64,000 nt of DNA, taken from NCBI RefSeq assembly GCF_029894125.1, contig NZ_JARXYZ010000001.1, forward strand, positions 248,001 to 312,000, in the 5' to 3' direction. The DNA comes from Kitasatospora sp. MAA19 (lineage in GTDB: Bacteria > Actinomycetota > Actinomycetes > Streptomycetales > Streptomycetaceae). Numbering within the stretch: position 1 is the first letter of the stretch; the number at the start of each line of letters is the position of its first letter. Under the pieces are notes generated by a model. The model searched no databases, was not told where the DNA came from, and worked only from the letters and a program-made list of their open reading frames with translations. This document shows positions 32,836 through 40,608 of this stretch, piece after piece. A program made the translations under genes and the position numbers.

Positions 32836-34085
32836 CAGCTGAGCCGGACGCCGTGGTGAACCAGCTCGGCGGTGAGCTCCGGGAAGCCACCGAGGGCCAG
32901 GGCGACCTGGGCCTGCACCTTCTCGATCTCCGGCTCCTCAGCCCCGAGCCGGACCAAGACCTTCCAGGGCTGGTCGAGACGCTGGCCGGTCGCGCTGACC
33001 AGGTGCACCTCGGCGTAGCTGCCGGTCTCCTCGTACAGGCGCTGGGCGAGCCGGGTGGCCGCCAGGTTGTACAGCTTCCCGACGTGGTAGACGGGGTTCT
33101 TGCCGCTGGCCCCTTCCAGGTTCATCGGGCGAAGCGGGGTGATCAGGCCGTTGACCCGGTTGCCGCGACCGACGACCCCTTCGTCGCCCGACTCGATGGA
33201 GCTGCCGGTGTAGGTCAGGTAGAGCTCGTCCTTGTCCGGGACGTCGCGGGCGTTGAGGAGGAAGGTGACCTCGACGCCGGGAAGGTGCTGTTCCGCGAAC
33301 CGGCTGCACTCGGCCAGGACCTCCTCCTTATTGGCGAGGTACGCGGCGCGGTCGGGCACGTGCGCGGACTTCTGCGGGACGCACAGGACCGCCTCGGCCT
33401 TCGTGCCGTCGAAGTGCCCCATCAGCTTCACGTCGGAGCCGCACCACGGGTTCGCCCGGGTGAACTCGCTGACGCCGGACAAGTGGTTGACGAGCGCGTG
33501 GGCGAACTGCTCGAACGGGGCCATCGGCGCCCAGCCGGTCCCGAGCGAGGTGTCGTTGGCGAGCAGGACCTGGCGCTCGCGCAGGTCGTCCACCGAGCGG
33601 GGGGCGAACCAGCGCGATCGGTCGGTGCCGCCCTCGTCGGTGACGACCGCGCCGGGGCTGGGGTTGCTGGTGATGTTGAAGACCAGGTCGAGGTGGCCGG
33701 CGAGCTCAGGGAGCCGGTCCTGGAAGAAGGCCAGGACGGCCTGTTCCGCCAGTTCCCGTACCGGGATGTCCTCACCTCCGCAGGCGTACGCGGCCCGTCC
33801 GTTGATCAGCACCTTCACCGGGACCGTCATCCGCCCTGCGCCGTAGCGGACCTCGCAGGACCCACCGAGCAGAGCGAGCTTGTCGAAGTTGTGGTGGAGC
33901 ACGGCGCCGAACCGGTCGAGCGTGTAGCGGCTGTACGCGCGGGAGAGCTCCTCCGCCAAGTGGTCGGCGAGGGTGTCGGGGTGGCCGAGCCCCTTACGTT
34001 CCAGCAGGACGAGGTCGGTGGGGAGCTGACGCCCAGTCTCGATGGTGATGCTGCTGTTCTGCACGGTCGTGCTGACTCGCTGCAT
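32835..34085 (-). CDS. Archaeal-type S-adenosylmethionine synthetase
   Basis: 416 residues from ATG 34085 (GAGGAGATCGCC upstream). It carries the archaeal MAT signatures, not those of bacterial Met[57 protein letters not shown] and the long [21 protein letters not shown] then [13 protein letters not shown]. The product makes S-adenosylmethionine, or an analogue, from ATP and a methionine-like substrate. First gene of the coupled operon and divergent from the regulator. A housekeeping metK is not in this window, so this is probably a dedicated second enzyme. Confidence 0.92.
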   Translation of the reverse strand: MQRVSTTVQNSSITIETGRQLPTDLVLLERKGLGHPDTLADHLAEELSRAYSRYTLDRFGAVLHHNFDKLALLGGSCEVRYGAGRMTVPVKVLINGRAAYACGGEDIPVRELAEQAVLAFFQDRLPELAGHLDLVFNITSNPSPGAVVTDEGGTDRSRWFAPRSVDDLRERQVLLANDTSLGTGWAPMAPFEQFAHALVNHLSGVSEFTRANPWCGSDVKLMGHFDGTKAEAVLCVPQKSAHVPDRAAYLANKEEVLAECSRFAEQHLPGVEVTFLLNARDVPDKDELYLTYTGSSIESGDEGVVGRGNRVNGLITPLRPMNLEGASGKNPVYHVGKLYNLAATRLAQRLYEETGSYAEVHLVSATGQRLDQPWKVLVRLGAEEPEIEKVQAQVALALGGFPELTAELVHHGVRLS

Positions 34086-34295
34086 GGCGATCTCCTCTTC
34101 CGTCGGTCCGGCTACGGCGGGCAGGCACGCGCCTTCGTCGCGCTGATGTGCCGAACACCTGCACGTCAGACCCGTAGCGGTGTGTAATGGGCGCTGAGCG
34201 CTGGGAAACATTCAGCCCTGCCGGTGAGCCGCCCGACCAGTGGTGGCATTCGGACAGCGACCGCTGTCCACAAGAGACGCCCTGGGGGGGATCAA
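34086..34295. promoter_or_regulatory. Divergent control region of the synthetase/kinase gene set
   Basis: This 210-bp gap separates the minus-strand operon from the regulator-kinase-DUF89 operon and must hold both promoters. A short inverted repeat, GCGCTGAGCGC, lies near 34190. I could not assign -35/-10 boxes confidently. The HTH regulator encoded next door is the obvious candidate to bind here. Confidence 0.4.
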
Positions 34296-35687
34296 ATGCC
34301 GCGACCACTGAAGCCTCTGGACCCCACTCGATCCGCAGCCCACTGGTTCGGCGCGGAACTTCAGTACTGGCGGAAGCTCAGAGGGCTGAGCCAGGACCGG
34401 CTCGGGCAGTTGGTCCACCTGAGTGGGGACCTGATCAGCAAGATCGAGCGGGCGGTGCGGCCGTGCAAGCTTCACCATGCCCAGGCGTTAGACGCGGTCT
34501 TGAACACCGGCGGAGTGCTCGCGCGAAGCGTGTCGCTGGCCGAGGCTGAATTGGACAACCGCTCACGGGAAATGGACAAACGGCTCGGTGGGGCCGTCAA
34601 GCCTCCTCGAGGAGCTCTGCTCGGGGGCACGCTGGAAGAGCCACCGCCCGCCCCCGAGTGGAACGAGTCCGACGCCGTGGAACGACGCAACTTCCTTGCC
34701 GTGACGAGTGCAGCTCTCGCCGCAGGCCCGCTGGCCCAGCTGCTGACCTCCACCCCGGCCGCTGCCGTACCCACGGTGGTTCGGCCCGCCGACGTCGAGC
34801 AGATCCGCACCGCAGCGACCACGCTCCGCAGCTGGGACAACCTCTACGGCGGCGCCGGCGTCGTCCGCGACACGGCTCTCGCCCAACTCCGCTGGGCCGC
34901 AGGTCTCCTGAACAGCCGTTGCCCTGCCCCACTGCGGGCTGAGCTGTTTGGCGCCGTCAGCCGCCTGGCGACCGTGGTCGGCGCCTCGGCCTTTGACGCC
35001 TTCGCCCACGACGACGCCCACCGTCTGTTCGCCTTCGCCACCTCGTGCGCCGAGGAAGTGGACAACTGGCCACTGCGAGCTATCTCCTACAACCTCCGCT
35101 CTCGCCAGGCCATCTGGCGCGGCGATCCCGACACCGGTCTCACGTTCGCCGAACTCGGCCTGGCCCGCGCCGACCGGCTCTCCCCCGCAGAACAGTCCAT
35201 GCTCCACAACGCTCGCGCCCGAGCCCTGGCCAAGATGGGCCGCGCCCAGCAGACCCTTGCCGCGATCGGCGCGTCCGACGACTCGTTCGCTTCGATCTCC
35301 CCGGCCGCTGAGGGACCGTGGATGGCGTACTACGACGGTGCCCAGCACCACGGCGACACCGGCCACGCTCTGTTTGACCTCGCCCTGGCCGGCCATCCAC
35401 CGCAGGAGGCACTCCGGAGGCTGCAGGCCGCAGTGGACGGCCACGGCGACGGCTTCGCCAGATCCCGCGCGTTCTCCCGCACCAAGCTCGCCACGCTGCA
35501 GATGGCGTCTGGCGACCCCGAGCAGGCGTTGGCCGAGGGCCGCAGCGCACTCACCGAGGTCAGCGACCTCCGCTCGCTGCGTGCCAACCACGAGCTGGCC
35601 GAGCTCGGCCGGGTCGCCCACCGTCACCGCAGCCTCGGCGATGTCCGGGATCTGCGGGAACAGATCGCCGCTACGGTGGCAGCGTGA
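34296..35687 (+). CDS. XRE-type HTH regulator with TPR-like C-terminus
   Basis: 463 residues from ATG 34296 (GGGGGG eight bases upstream). The N-terminal HTH reads FGAELQYWRKLRGLSQDRLGQLVHLSGDLISKIERAVR. A linker with RRNFLAVTSAALAAGP leads to a long helical, TPR-like region (RAISYNLRSRQAIWRGDPDTGLTFAELGLARADRLSPAE and similar). Streptomycetes have many such single-component regulators, often placed beside specialised clusters and thought to sense a small molecule. It is divergent from the MAT operon and overlaps the next gene by 4 bases, so it probably regulates both directions. Confidence 0.85.
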   Translation: MPRPLKPLDPTRSAAHWFGAELQYWRKLRGLSQDRLGQLVHLSGDLISKIERAVRPCKLHHAQALDAVLNTGGVLARSVSLAEAELDNRSREMDKRLGGAVKPPRGALLGGTLEEPPPAPEWNESDAVERRNFLAVTSAALAAGPLAQLLTSTPAAAVPTVVRPADVEQIRTAATTLRSWDNLYGGAGVVRDTALAQLRWAAGLLNSRCPAPLRAELFGAVSRLATVVGASAFDAFAHDDAHRLFAFATSCAEEVDNWPLRAISYNLRSRQAIWRGDPDTGLTFAELGLARADRLSPAEQSMLHNARARALAKMGRAQQTLAAIGASDDSFASISPAAEGPWMAYYDGAQHHGDTGHALFDLALAGHPPQEALRRLQAAVDGHGDGFARSRAFSRTKLATLQMASGDPEQALAEGRSALTEVSDLRSLRANHELAELGRVAHRHRSLGDVRDLREQIAATVAA

Positions 35688-36568
35688 GCAACATCGAGGA
35701 CTCCCGCTCCACACTGCTCAAGGCGTGCGCGACGGTCGGCCTGTCCGCAACGGGCGCCGAACCGATCCGGATCGGGGAGAACGCGCTGTGGCGCTTGCCG
35801 CTGGGGGTCGTGGCCCGGATCAGCCGCCCAGGGCAGTCGGCTGCCGCCAGCCGCGAACTGGCGGTCACCCGGTGGCTGCGCGACTGCGGGGTGCCTGCGG
35901 TGCGCCCGCTCGATCATCTGCGGGAGCCGCTGGATGTGGACGGCAACCCGGCGACCTTCTGGCATGAGCTGCCCCCACACCTGCCAGGAACCGCTGCCGA
36001 CATCGCGCCGCTCCTCCGACGCGTCCATGAACTTCCAGTTCCTGACTTCCCATTGGGCAAACTCGACCCGTTCGTCCGGCTCGCCAACAGGATCGACGGC
36101 GCGGCCACGCTCGACGACACGCAGCGGCAGTGGCTCCGCGACCGCCTGGCCGAACTCCAAGGAGCATGGTTGAGCCTCCCGCCAGGCTTGCCCGCGAGCG
36201 TCATCCACGGCGATGCGTGGGGCGGCAACGTAGCGGTCACACCGACCACCACCTACCTGCTCGACTTCGAGCGAACCTCCCTGGGGCCTCCCGAGTGGGA
36301 TCTCACCGCCACCGCCGTCGGCTACGGCACCTTCGGCACCGTTTCGGACAGCGAGTACGCCGCCTTCTGCAAGGCCTACGGAGCCGACGTGATGACCTGG
36401 GCCGGCTACCCGGTACTGCGGAGCATCCGTGAGCTCCGAGTCACCTGCTTCGCCCTCCAGCATGCGGCGGCCGATCCGGTCCGACACCGAGCGGAAGCCC
36501 ACTACCGTCTCTCCTGCCTGCAAGGGGAGAACGGTCCACGCCCGTGGGGTTGGACAGCCGTCAGCTGA
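35684..36568 (+). CDS. APH-family phosphotransferase
   Basis: 294 residues from GTG 35684 (GTGA overlap with the regulator stop). N-lobe: RIGENALWRLPLGVVARISRPGQSAAASRELAVTRWLRD; catalytic loop SVIHGDAWGGNVAVTPTTTYLLDFERTSLGPPEWDLT, with both the HGDxxxxN and DFE elements. Such enzymes phosphorylate small molecules (aminoglycosides, choline, homoserine and others). It is a different subfamily from the APH(6)-like kinase on the other side of the control region, so the gene set encodes two distinct small-molecule kinases. Confidence 0.85.
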   Translation: MSNIEDSRSTLLKACATVGLSATGAEPIRIGENALWRLPLGVVARISRPGQSAAASRELAVTRWLRDCGVPAVRPLDHLREPLDVDGNPATFWHELPPHLPGTAADIAPLLRRVHELPVPDFPLGKLDPFVRLANRIDGAATLDDTQRQWLRDRLAELQGAWLSLPPGLPASVIHGDAWGGNVAVTPTTTYLLDFERTSLGPPEWDLTATAVGYGTFGTVSDSEYAAFCKAYGADVMTWAGYPVLRSIRELRVTCFALQHAAADPVRHRAEAHYRLSCLQGENGPRPWGWTAVS

Positions 36569-36613
36569 GAGGGCGACAACCATTCGCCGCCGACGAGAGA
36601 GACGAGCCCAAAC

Positions 36614-37780
36614 GTGTCGACCGCACCCGTAATCAGCATCGACGTCCCGGGATCTTTCGCCTGGGGCGTCTTCCACGAACGTCACCCCAAGCTCATCCAG
36701 CAGGTCCTCGACGCGCTGCCGCACGGTCCCGACGAGCGGACAGCGGTCGAGCGGCTGCTCGCGGAGAGCACCACCGGCGTCCTGGAACCACTGGGCGCGG
36801 ACGCTCCAGATGCCGCCCAGTGGCTGGAGTGGGGCGAGGGCCTGTGGGGCAAGCCCTGGGACGAGGCGCCGTTCCTATGGGCAGAGAGCTATTTCTACCG
36901 CCGACTACTCGACGCCACCGGCTACTTCCGGCCCGGCGCGTGGCAGGGCGTCGACCCGTTCGCGCCGTTCAAGAACGCCGAGCTGGCCGGGGCTGCAGTG
37001 GACGACGAGCTGGCCGCGCTGAGCAAGCTCCCCGGACTGACGGAGAGCCAGCGAGCGGAGGCACTGCTGTCGTCCGCGCTGTGGGGCAACCGCGCTGACC
37101 TCAGCTTCCAGATCACCGCAGAGACCGGCGCGCCGACCACGTCCGATCTGGTGGCCGACGACAGCGACTTGCTCTGGGCTGAGCTGGAGCGGGCCAAGGG
37201 CGGGCGCGTCTGCGTCGTCGCGGACAACGCCAGCCGGGAGCTGCTGCCGGACCTCGTGCTGGTCGACCATCTCCTGGCCTGCGGTCTGGCGGCGCAGGTC
37301 GTCCTGTACGTGAAGCCGCAGCCGTACTACGTGTCGGACGCGACGATGGCCGACGTCCTCGCCTCCGTCGAGCGCCTGCGAACCGCGCCCACGGAGGCCG
37401 CCAAGGCCGTCGGCGAGCGGCTGTGGCACGCGATGAACAGCGGCACGCTCGCGGTCCGTACGCATCCGTTCTTCTGCGCGCCGCTGCCTTTCCACGACAT
37501 GCCCGCCGATCTCCGGGCCGAGTTCACCGGCGCGGCGATGACGATCCTCAAGGGCGACCTCAACTACCGCCGCCTGGTCGGCGACCAGCTCTGGCCGCCG
37601 ACCACCTCGTTCACCGAGACGGCGGGCCACTTCCCCTCTCCCGTCGCGGCGCTGCGGACGCTGAAGTCGGACGTGATCGTCGGTGTCGACGCCGCTACCG
37701 TCGCCCGGCTCGACAGCACCGGGACGCCGTGGCGCACCGATGGCCGCCACGCCGTCATCCAGCTCCACCCCCGCCCGTAG
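36614..37780 (+). CDS. DUF89/ARMT1-type damage-control phosphatase-like protein
   Basis: 388 residues from GTG 36614. Order of motifs: a helical N-terminal domain (SFAWGVFHERHPKLIQQVLDAL), KPWDEAPFLWAESYFYRRLLDATGYF, LWGNRADLSF, the metal-site block VCVVADNASRELLPDLVLVDHLL, and VLYVKPQPYYVSDATMADV, ending in FPSPVAALRTLKSDVIVGVDAAT. This matches the DUF89 family (ARMT1-like), metal-dependent phosphatases acting on sugar phosphates or damaged metabolites; some were first described as carboxyl methyltransferases. It follows the APH kinase by 45 bases. A phosphatase opposite a kinase would fit phosphorylated intermediates in this pathway. Confidence 0.8.
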   Translation: MSTAPVISIDVPGSFAWGVFHERHPKLIQQVLDALPHGPDERTAVERLLAESTTGVLEPLGADAPDAAQWLEWGEGLWGKPWDEAPFLWAESYFYRRLLDATGYFRPGAWQGVDPFAPFKNAELAGAAVDDELAALSKLPGLTESQRAEALLSSALWGNRADLSFQITAETGAPTTSDLVADDSDLLWAELERAKGGRVCVVADNASRELLPDLVLVDHLLACGLAAQVVLYVKPQPYYVSDATMADVLASVERLRTAPTEAAKAVGERLWHAMNSGTLAVRTHPFFCAPLPFHDMPADLRAEFTGAAMTILKGDLNYRRLVGDQLWPPTTSFTETAGHFPSPVAALRTLKSDVIVGVDAATVARLDSTGTPWRTDGRHAVIQLHPRP

Positions 37781-37896
37781 CCGCAACACCGGCCCGATGC
37801 CCCGCCGACTCCGTACCTCCGAGGCTCACCCAGCGGTCGCTGTATCCGGACTGATCTGCAGCATGCCCTTCGCGGCGCGGAGCAGGCACAAGCCCG

Positions 37897-38311
37897 TTAG
37901 CCGAGGTAGGTGTACCGGAAGAGCCCGTCGAATCCGAGTCCTCGGTACATGTCCTCGAAGGATGCCCATTCCCGCTCGTCTCCGGTATCGCTTCGGGCGG
38001 CGGTGACGTGGGCGGTTTCCAGGTCGTGTTCGCGCCATTCATGGGCGCAGCGGCATCGGACGAAGACGAGGTCGAGTTGGACATGGATCAGCAGCCAGTC
38101 GCGGGCGGCGTGGCAGACCGCACAGGTGATGGTGATGCCGCGCGGGTTCAGGGGTGCGGGGTGGGGAACGGCGAGGACGGCGGTGCGGGCGGGTTCGGGG
38201 GCGGGGAGCGGCGTCCTGGTCGACCCAGACGGCGCCCTCCTCGTCCCCGATCGGCTGCAGGCACACGTCGCAGATTGCCTGAAGGTCTGGAGTGGGTCGA
38301 TCGTCGCTCAT
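37897..38311 (-). pseudogene. Frameshifted small cysteine-rich gene
   Basis: ATG 38311 opens MSDDRPTPDLQAICDVCLQPIGDEEGAVWVDQD. Around 38200-38230 the coding sense moves to another frame, which continues ITITCAVCHAARDWLLIHV, RCRCAHEWREHDLETAHV and EREWASFEDMYRGLGF to a TAA at 37897. Read together the two parts make a plausible protein of about 138 residues with three cysteine pairs. The total length (415 bases) is not a multiple of three. Small proteins of this type are frequent on streptomycete integrative elements. This is either genuine decay or a sequence error. Confidence 0.5.
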
Positions 38312-38364
38312 AAGGGCTCCATCGAACTGCAGGGTGGTCGAACAGGCAGAAGCCGTTGCAGTGA

Positions 38365-38481
38365 TCAGGTCTGACGGGCGGTGGAGCTGTCAGGACTGTC
38401 GTCGCCCAGCATGTGCTGGAACGTGGGGCAGTCCACTGCGTGCCACTCCCTCGCGAGAACCCCGTCGCCGTCACGGATCAT
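38365..38481 (-). CDS. Short hypothetical protein (38 residues)
   Basis: MIRDGDGVLAREWHAVDCPTF followed by QHMLGDDSPDSSTARQT. The ATG overlaps the stop of the frame above it by 4 bases (ATGA), an arrangement that suggests a real coupled gene. No known domain. Confidence 0.4.
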   Translation of the reverse strand: MIRDGDGVLAREWHAVDCPTFQHMLGDDSPDSSTARQT

Positions 38482-38704
38482 CTCAGCGTGCCAGGGCAAC
38501 AGTCGTGGCACGGCCAGATCTCGTAAGGCGTGCCGTCCGGACGCTCGGCCGAGAGGGCGGTACGTGAGTTTGGCCTTTCCTGGTCGCCGCCGCCACGGTC
38601 GGCAATCGCAAGCAAGTCGCCCGCTCTATCGCCAAGGCGGCAGTCGCGACACAGTGAACCTGCACCCGCAGCTGGATCCCGGCATCGGCCCTCGGGATCC
38701 TCAT
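38478..38704 (-). pseudogene. Small cysteine-pair gene, probably frameshifted
   Basis: From ATG 38704 one frame reads MRIPRADAGIQLRVQVHCV. Near 38650 the plausible continuation lies in another frame, DCRLGDRAGDLLAIADRGGG...EIWPCHDCCPGTLR, ending at 38478. The CxxC pairs and coupling to the next small gene suggest a real origin. The frameshift is inferred from composition only. Confidence 0.3.
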
Positions 38705-38752
38705 GTCGGCGACGGCTCAATTTGGGTTCTGGGCTCAACTTCTATGGAGCAC

Positions 38753-39529
38753 CTACTCGCTGTGACCCTTGATCTCCGTTCGGCCCTCGGCGAGATCTTC
38801 CCGCTCGGGGGATTCGCTACTGGACTGCTGCTGGCAGCCGTAGCTCACCCTCACATCCGCCGAGTCCGGCTCTCCGTGGAAGCGGATACGGCGCCCGACC
38901 CACTCCTCAAGGACAGGGATCGGCTCGTTCCCTTCCTGCCGCATCCATGCGCCCTCGTACCAGGAGACCGCACGCCGGTTACACGGCACACACAGCAGGC
39001 CGCGCACACAGGCCGTGCAGTAGGACATCGGCTGGTGGCCGGCGGTGCAGTCGTGAGAGTGGTCGAGCTCCCAGCCTTCCGGCCCCGGATCGACCGTCCC
39101 ACACAGGCAGCGTCCGCCCTGCAGCGCGAGGATCGCATCCCGGGCGAACTGCGATATCCCCCGCCCGTAATGCACGATGCACAACCCCCGCGAATGAACG
39201 TCGCTCCTGCAAGCCCCATACCGGCAGAGCGGCCCCCATTCCGACTGAGACCTCCAACCCCGAATCCGGGTGAGCGGCTTGCCATCGTTCTTCTGCTGGT
39301 AGTGGGTGGAGCAGTACCCACCGGAGGAATGAGGCCGGTCACACTGCGGATCGTCGAACAGGCACCCCGTGTACTGGCCCGCCTTCACCTTCGCCTTGAT
39401 CGGCTTCAGCAGGCGCCCCGTACGCGCCTGCTCATAGTGCGACTTGCAGAACAGCACACCATCTCTCTGGGCGTGCCCCGCCCTCCCACACCCCTGAAAG
39501 CCGCACTCCTCCACGACGTCGCCCGCCAT
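38753..39529 (-). CDS. Endonuclease VII-like HNH protein with zinc knuckles
   Basis: 258 residues. The N-terminal half has three cysteine/histidine repeats (ECGFQGCGRAGHAQRDGVLFCKSHYEQ, GCLFDDPQCDRPHSSGGYCSTHY, LCRYGACRSDVHSRGLCIVHY), each like a treble-clef or small zinc finger. The C-terminal part, CLCGTVDPGPEGWELDHSHDC then ACVRGLLCVPCNRRAVSWYEG, matches the recombination endonuclease VII fold (ELDH-H, CxxC, N). It probably cuts branched or foreign DNA and is common on actinomycete phages and integrative elements. It is the last intact gene of element 2 before its right end. Confidence 0.8.
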   Translation of the reverse strand: MAGDVVEECGFQGCGRAGHAQRDGVLFCKSHYEQARTGRLLKPIKAKVKAGQYTGCLFDDPQCDRPHSSGGYCSTHYQQKNDGKPLTRIRGWRSQSEWGPLCRYGACRSDVHSRGLCIVHYGRGISQFARDAILALQGGRCLCGTVDPGPEGWELDHSHDCTAGHQPMSYCTACVRGLLCVPCNRRAVSWYEGAWMRQEGNEPIPVLEEWVGRRIRFHGEPDSADVRVSYGCQQQSSSESPEREDLAEGRTEIKGHSE

Positions 39530-39880
39530 CAGCGACCCCCTCCCGGTCCGTAGCCCTCCCCGCCCGGGAATCTACCCCACCACCGACACCACGGCTCTTG
39601 GAACTGGTCCAGCACCCACTACGGCCCCACACCGCCAGCTTCGGGCTCTCCGACAACCCCATCAGACGCTCCAGTTGTCGACCATCTACAAGTCGGCTGG
39701 GCTGACCACCAAGCTCCGAGGGCCGCCCTCTCGTGATCCAGATCGGCCAACCAAGCTCGCGGCAATGTGATGCAGATCACCAAAAGTTGATCTCATGATT
39801 TGAGACGCCCGCTGCCCGCCCACCCAAGGAGGCACCGACAGTGACCGAATTTCGCCGAATCTAACGCCACACCAAGGCCC
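39530..39880. other. Right-end region of element 2, no gene seen
   Basis: No supported coding sequence on either strand. An integrase gene would be expected here by analogy with the other two elements, but no integrase motifs (R...HxxR...Y) are readable in any frame. Composition drops in GC near 39740-39820. Confidence 0.5.
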
Positions 39881-39902
39881 ATCTGGCACGAATCTGGCAC
39901 GA
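39881..39902 (+). repeat. Arm-type tandem repeat at the right end
   Basis: ATCTGGCACGAATCTGGCAC: the same CTGGCACG pair as at 13182 and 16661, in the same orientation, here 80 bp left of the tRNA gene. Confidence 0.6.
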
Positions 39903-39928
39903 CGACCCAATATTGGTCCAGACAACAA

Positions 39929-39959
39929 GTAAACCCCAGGCCATTGACCTGGGGTTTAC
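39929..39959 (-). terminator. Terminator of tRNA-Gly
   Basis: Perfect 12-bp stem GTAAACCCCAGG / CCTGGGGTTTAC with a seven-base loop, starting four bases beyond the tRNA 3' end. Confidence 0.85.
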
Positions 39960-39962
39960 CGC

Positions 39963-40006
39963 TGGAGCGGGCGACGAGAATCGAACTCGCGCTCTAAGCT
40001 TGGGAA
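39963..40006 (-). repeat. att copy 3: 44-bp core within tRNA-Gly
   Basis: Right-hand copy of the att core, forming the 3' part of the intact tRNA. It is identical to att copy 2 and differs at one base from att copy 1. Confidence 0.9.
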
Positions 40007-40036
40007 GCTCATGTTCTACCATTAAACTACGCCCGC
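39963..40036 (-). tRNA. tRNA-Gly (anticodon CCC)
   Basis: The minus strand reads GCGGGCG at the 5' end, pairing with CGCCCGC before the encoded CCA. A D arm (GTTTAATGGTAGAAC), an anticodon arm TGAGC-TTCCCAA-GCTTA giving anticodon CCC, and a T arm with GTTCGATTC complete the cloverleaf; 74 nt including CCA. The 3' part (39963-40006) is the integration target duplicated at 13031 and 16508. Confidence 0.95.
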
Positions 40037-40314
40037 CTGATGAGCTGTCAGAGACCGCTCGATCCAGTGTCACTGTACCCCATCCGTGACTGTGGTCGCA
40101 CGGCCCGCCCGGGGACGTGGCGGAGCGGGGTGGAGGCGGGTGAGGGGCGTACTGTGTGGGCCGCGTACGAGTGCTCCGGTGGGGTGGGGTCGGGGCGGCG
40201 AGCCATGGTGTGGAATGTCCGGAACATCCCCTAATGTGACGCTGTCCCGGGGCTCGGTCCGCCGGGGCGCGATGAGTACGGGTGAGTACTGGGTTAGGGA
40301 TGGGAAGGGGATCG

Positions 40315-40536
40315 ATGGAGCAGCGCGCCGTCGTTCGTTGTGCCGAGGGGCACCTGTTCAGCACCACCACGTTCCCGATGCAGAACCTCGGTCCGGGCCG
40401 GCTCGGGCCCGGGCGGCTGATCCGCTGTCCGCAGTGCGGACGGCTCAGGAGTTCGGTGCTGGCCGACGTGCAGGAGCTGTCGGCGCCGCAACTGGCGCGG
40501 GCGATGCGGCTGGAGGCCGCGGAGTTCCTGGCCTGA
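40315..40536 (+). CDS. Small zinc-ribbon-like conserved protein
   Basis: 73 residues from ATG 40315 (GGGAAGGGG upstream): MEQRAVVRCAEGHLFSTTTFPM, then LIRCPQCGRLRSSVLADVQEL. One CAEGH and one CPQCG pair suggest a zinc ribbon. Similar short proteins are common in streptomycetes; function unknown. It is followed by a strong terminator and then dcd. Confidence 0.65.
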   Translation: MEQRAVVRCAEGHLFSTTTFPMQNLGPGRLGPGRLIRCPQCGRLRSSVLADVQELSAPQLARAMRLEAAEFLA

Positions 40537-40557
40537 CGGTCGACGCGAGGACGGAAC

Positions 40558-40585
40558 GGGCCCCGGGCGGATTCGTCCGGGGCCC
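40558..40585 (+). terminator. Terminator after the zinc-ribbon gene
   Basis: GGGCCCCGG / CCGGGGCCC stem with a ten-base loop, 21 bases after the stop. Confidence 0.75.
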
Positions 40586-40608
40586 TGTCGTGCACGTAAC
40601 CTCGAAGC

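Larger units (their letters stand above)
16508..39962. mobile_element. Integrated element 2 (about 23.5 kb) at tRNA-Gly(CCC)
   Basis: Bounded by att copy 2 and the intact tRNA-Gly gene. It carries a restriction/defence block (16873-26024), an unrecognised aminoacyl-tRNA synthetase/kinase/methionine adenosyltransferase gene set (26102-37780), and a decayed tail with an endonuclease VII-like gene. No integrase, excisionase, replication or transfer gene was found inside, so it is either non-autonomous or has lost its mobility genes. Confidence 0.75.

Noticed and set aside
26102..37780. Classical NRPS/PKS or RiPP cluster
   Set aside because: No carrier protein, condensation, ketosynthase, precursor peptide or leader-peptidase gene was seen; the set stands apart from these classes.
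16508..39962. Autonomous actinomycete integrative conjugative element (pSAM2 type)
   Set aside because: No FtsK/TraB-like transfer protein, replication initiator, excisionase or integrase is readable.
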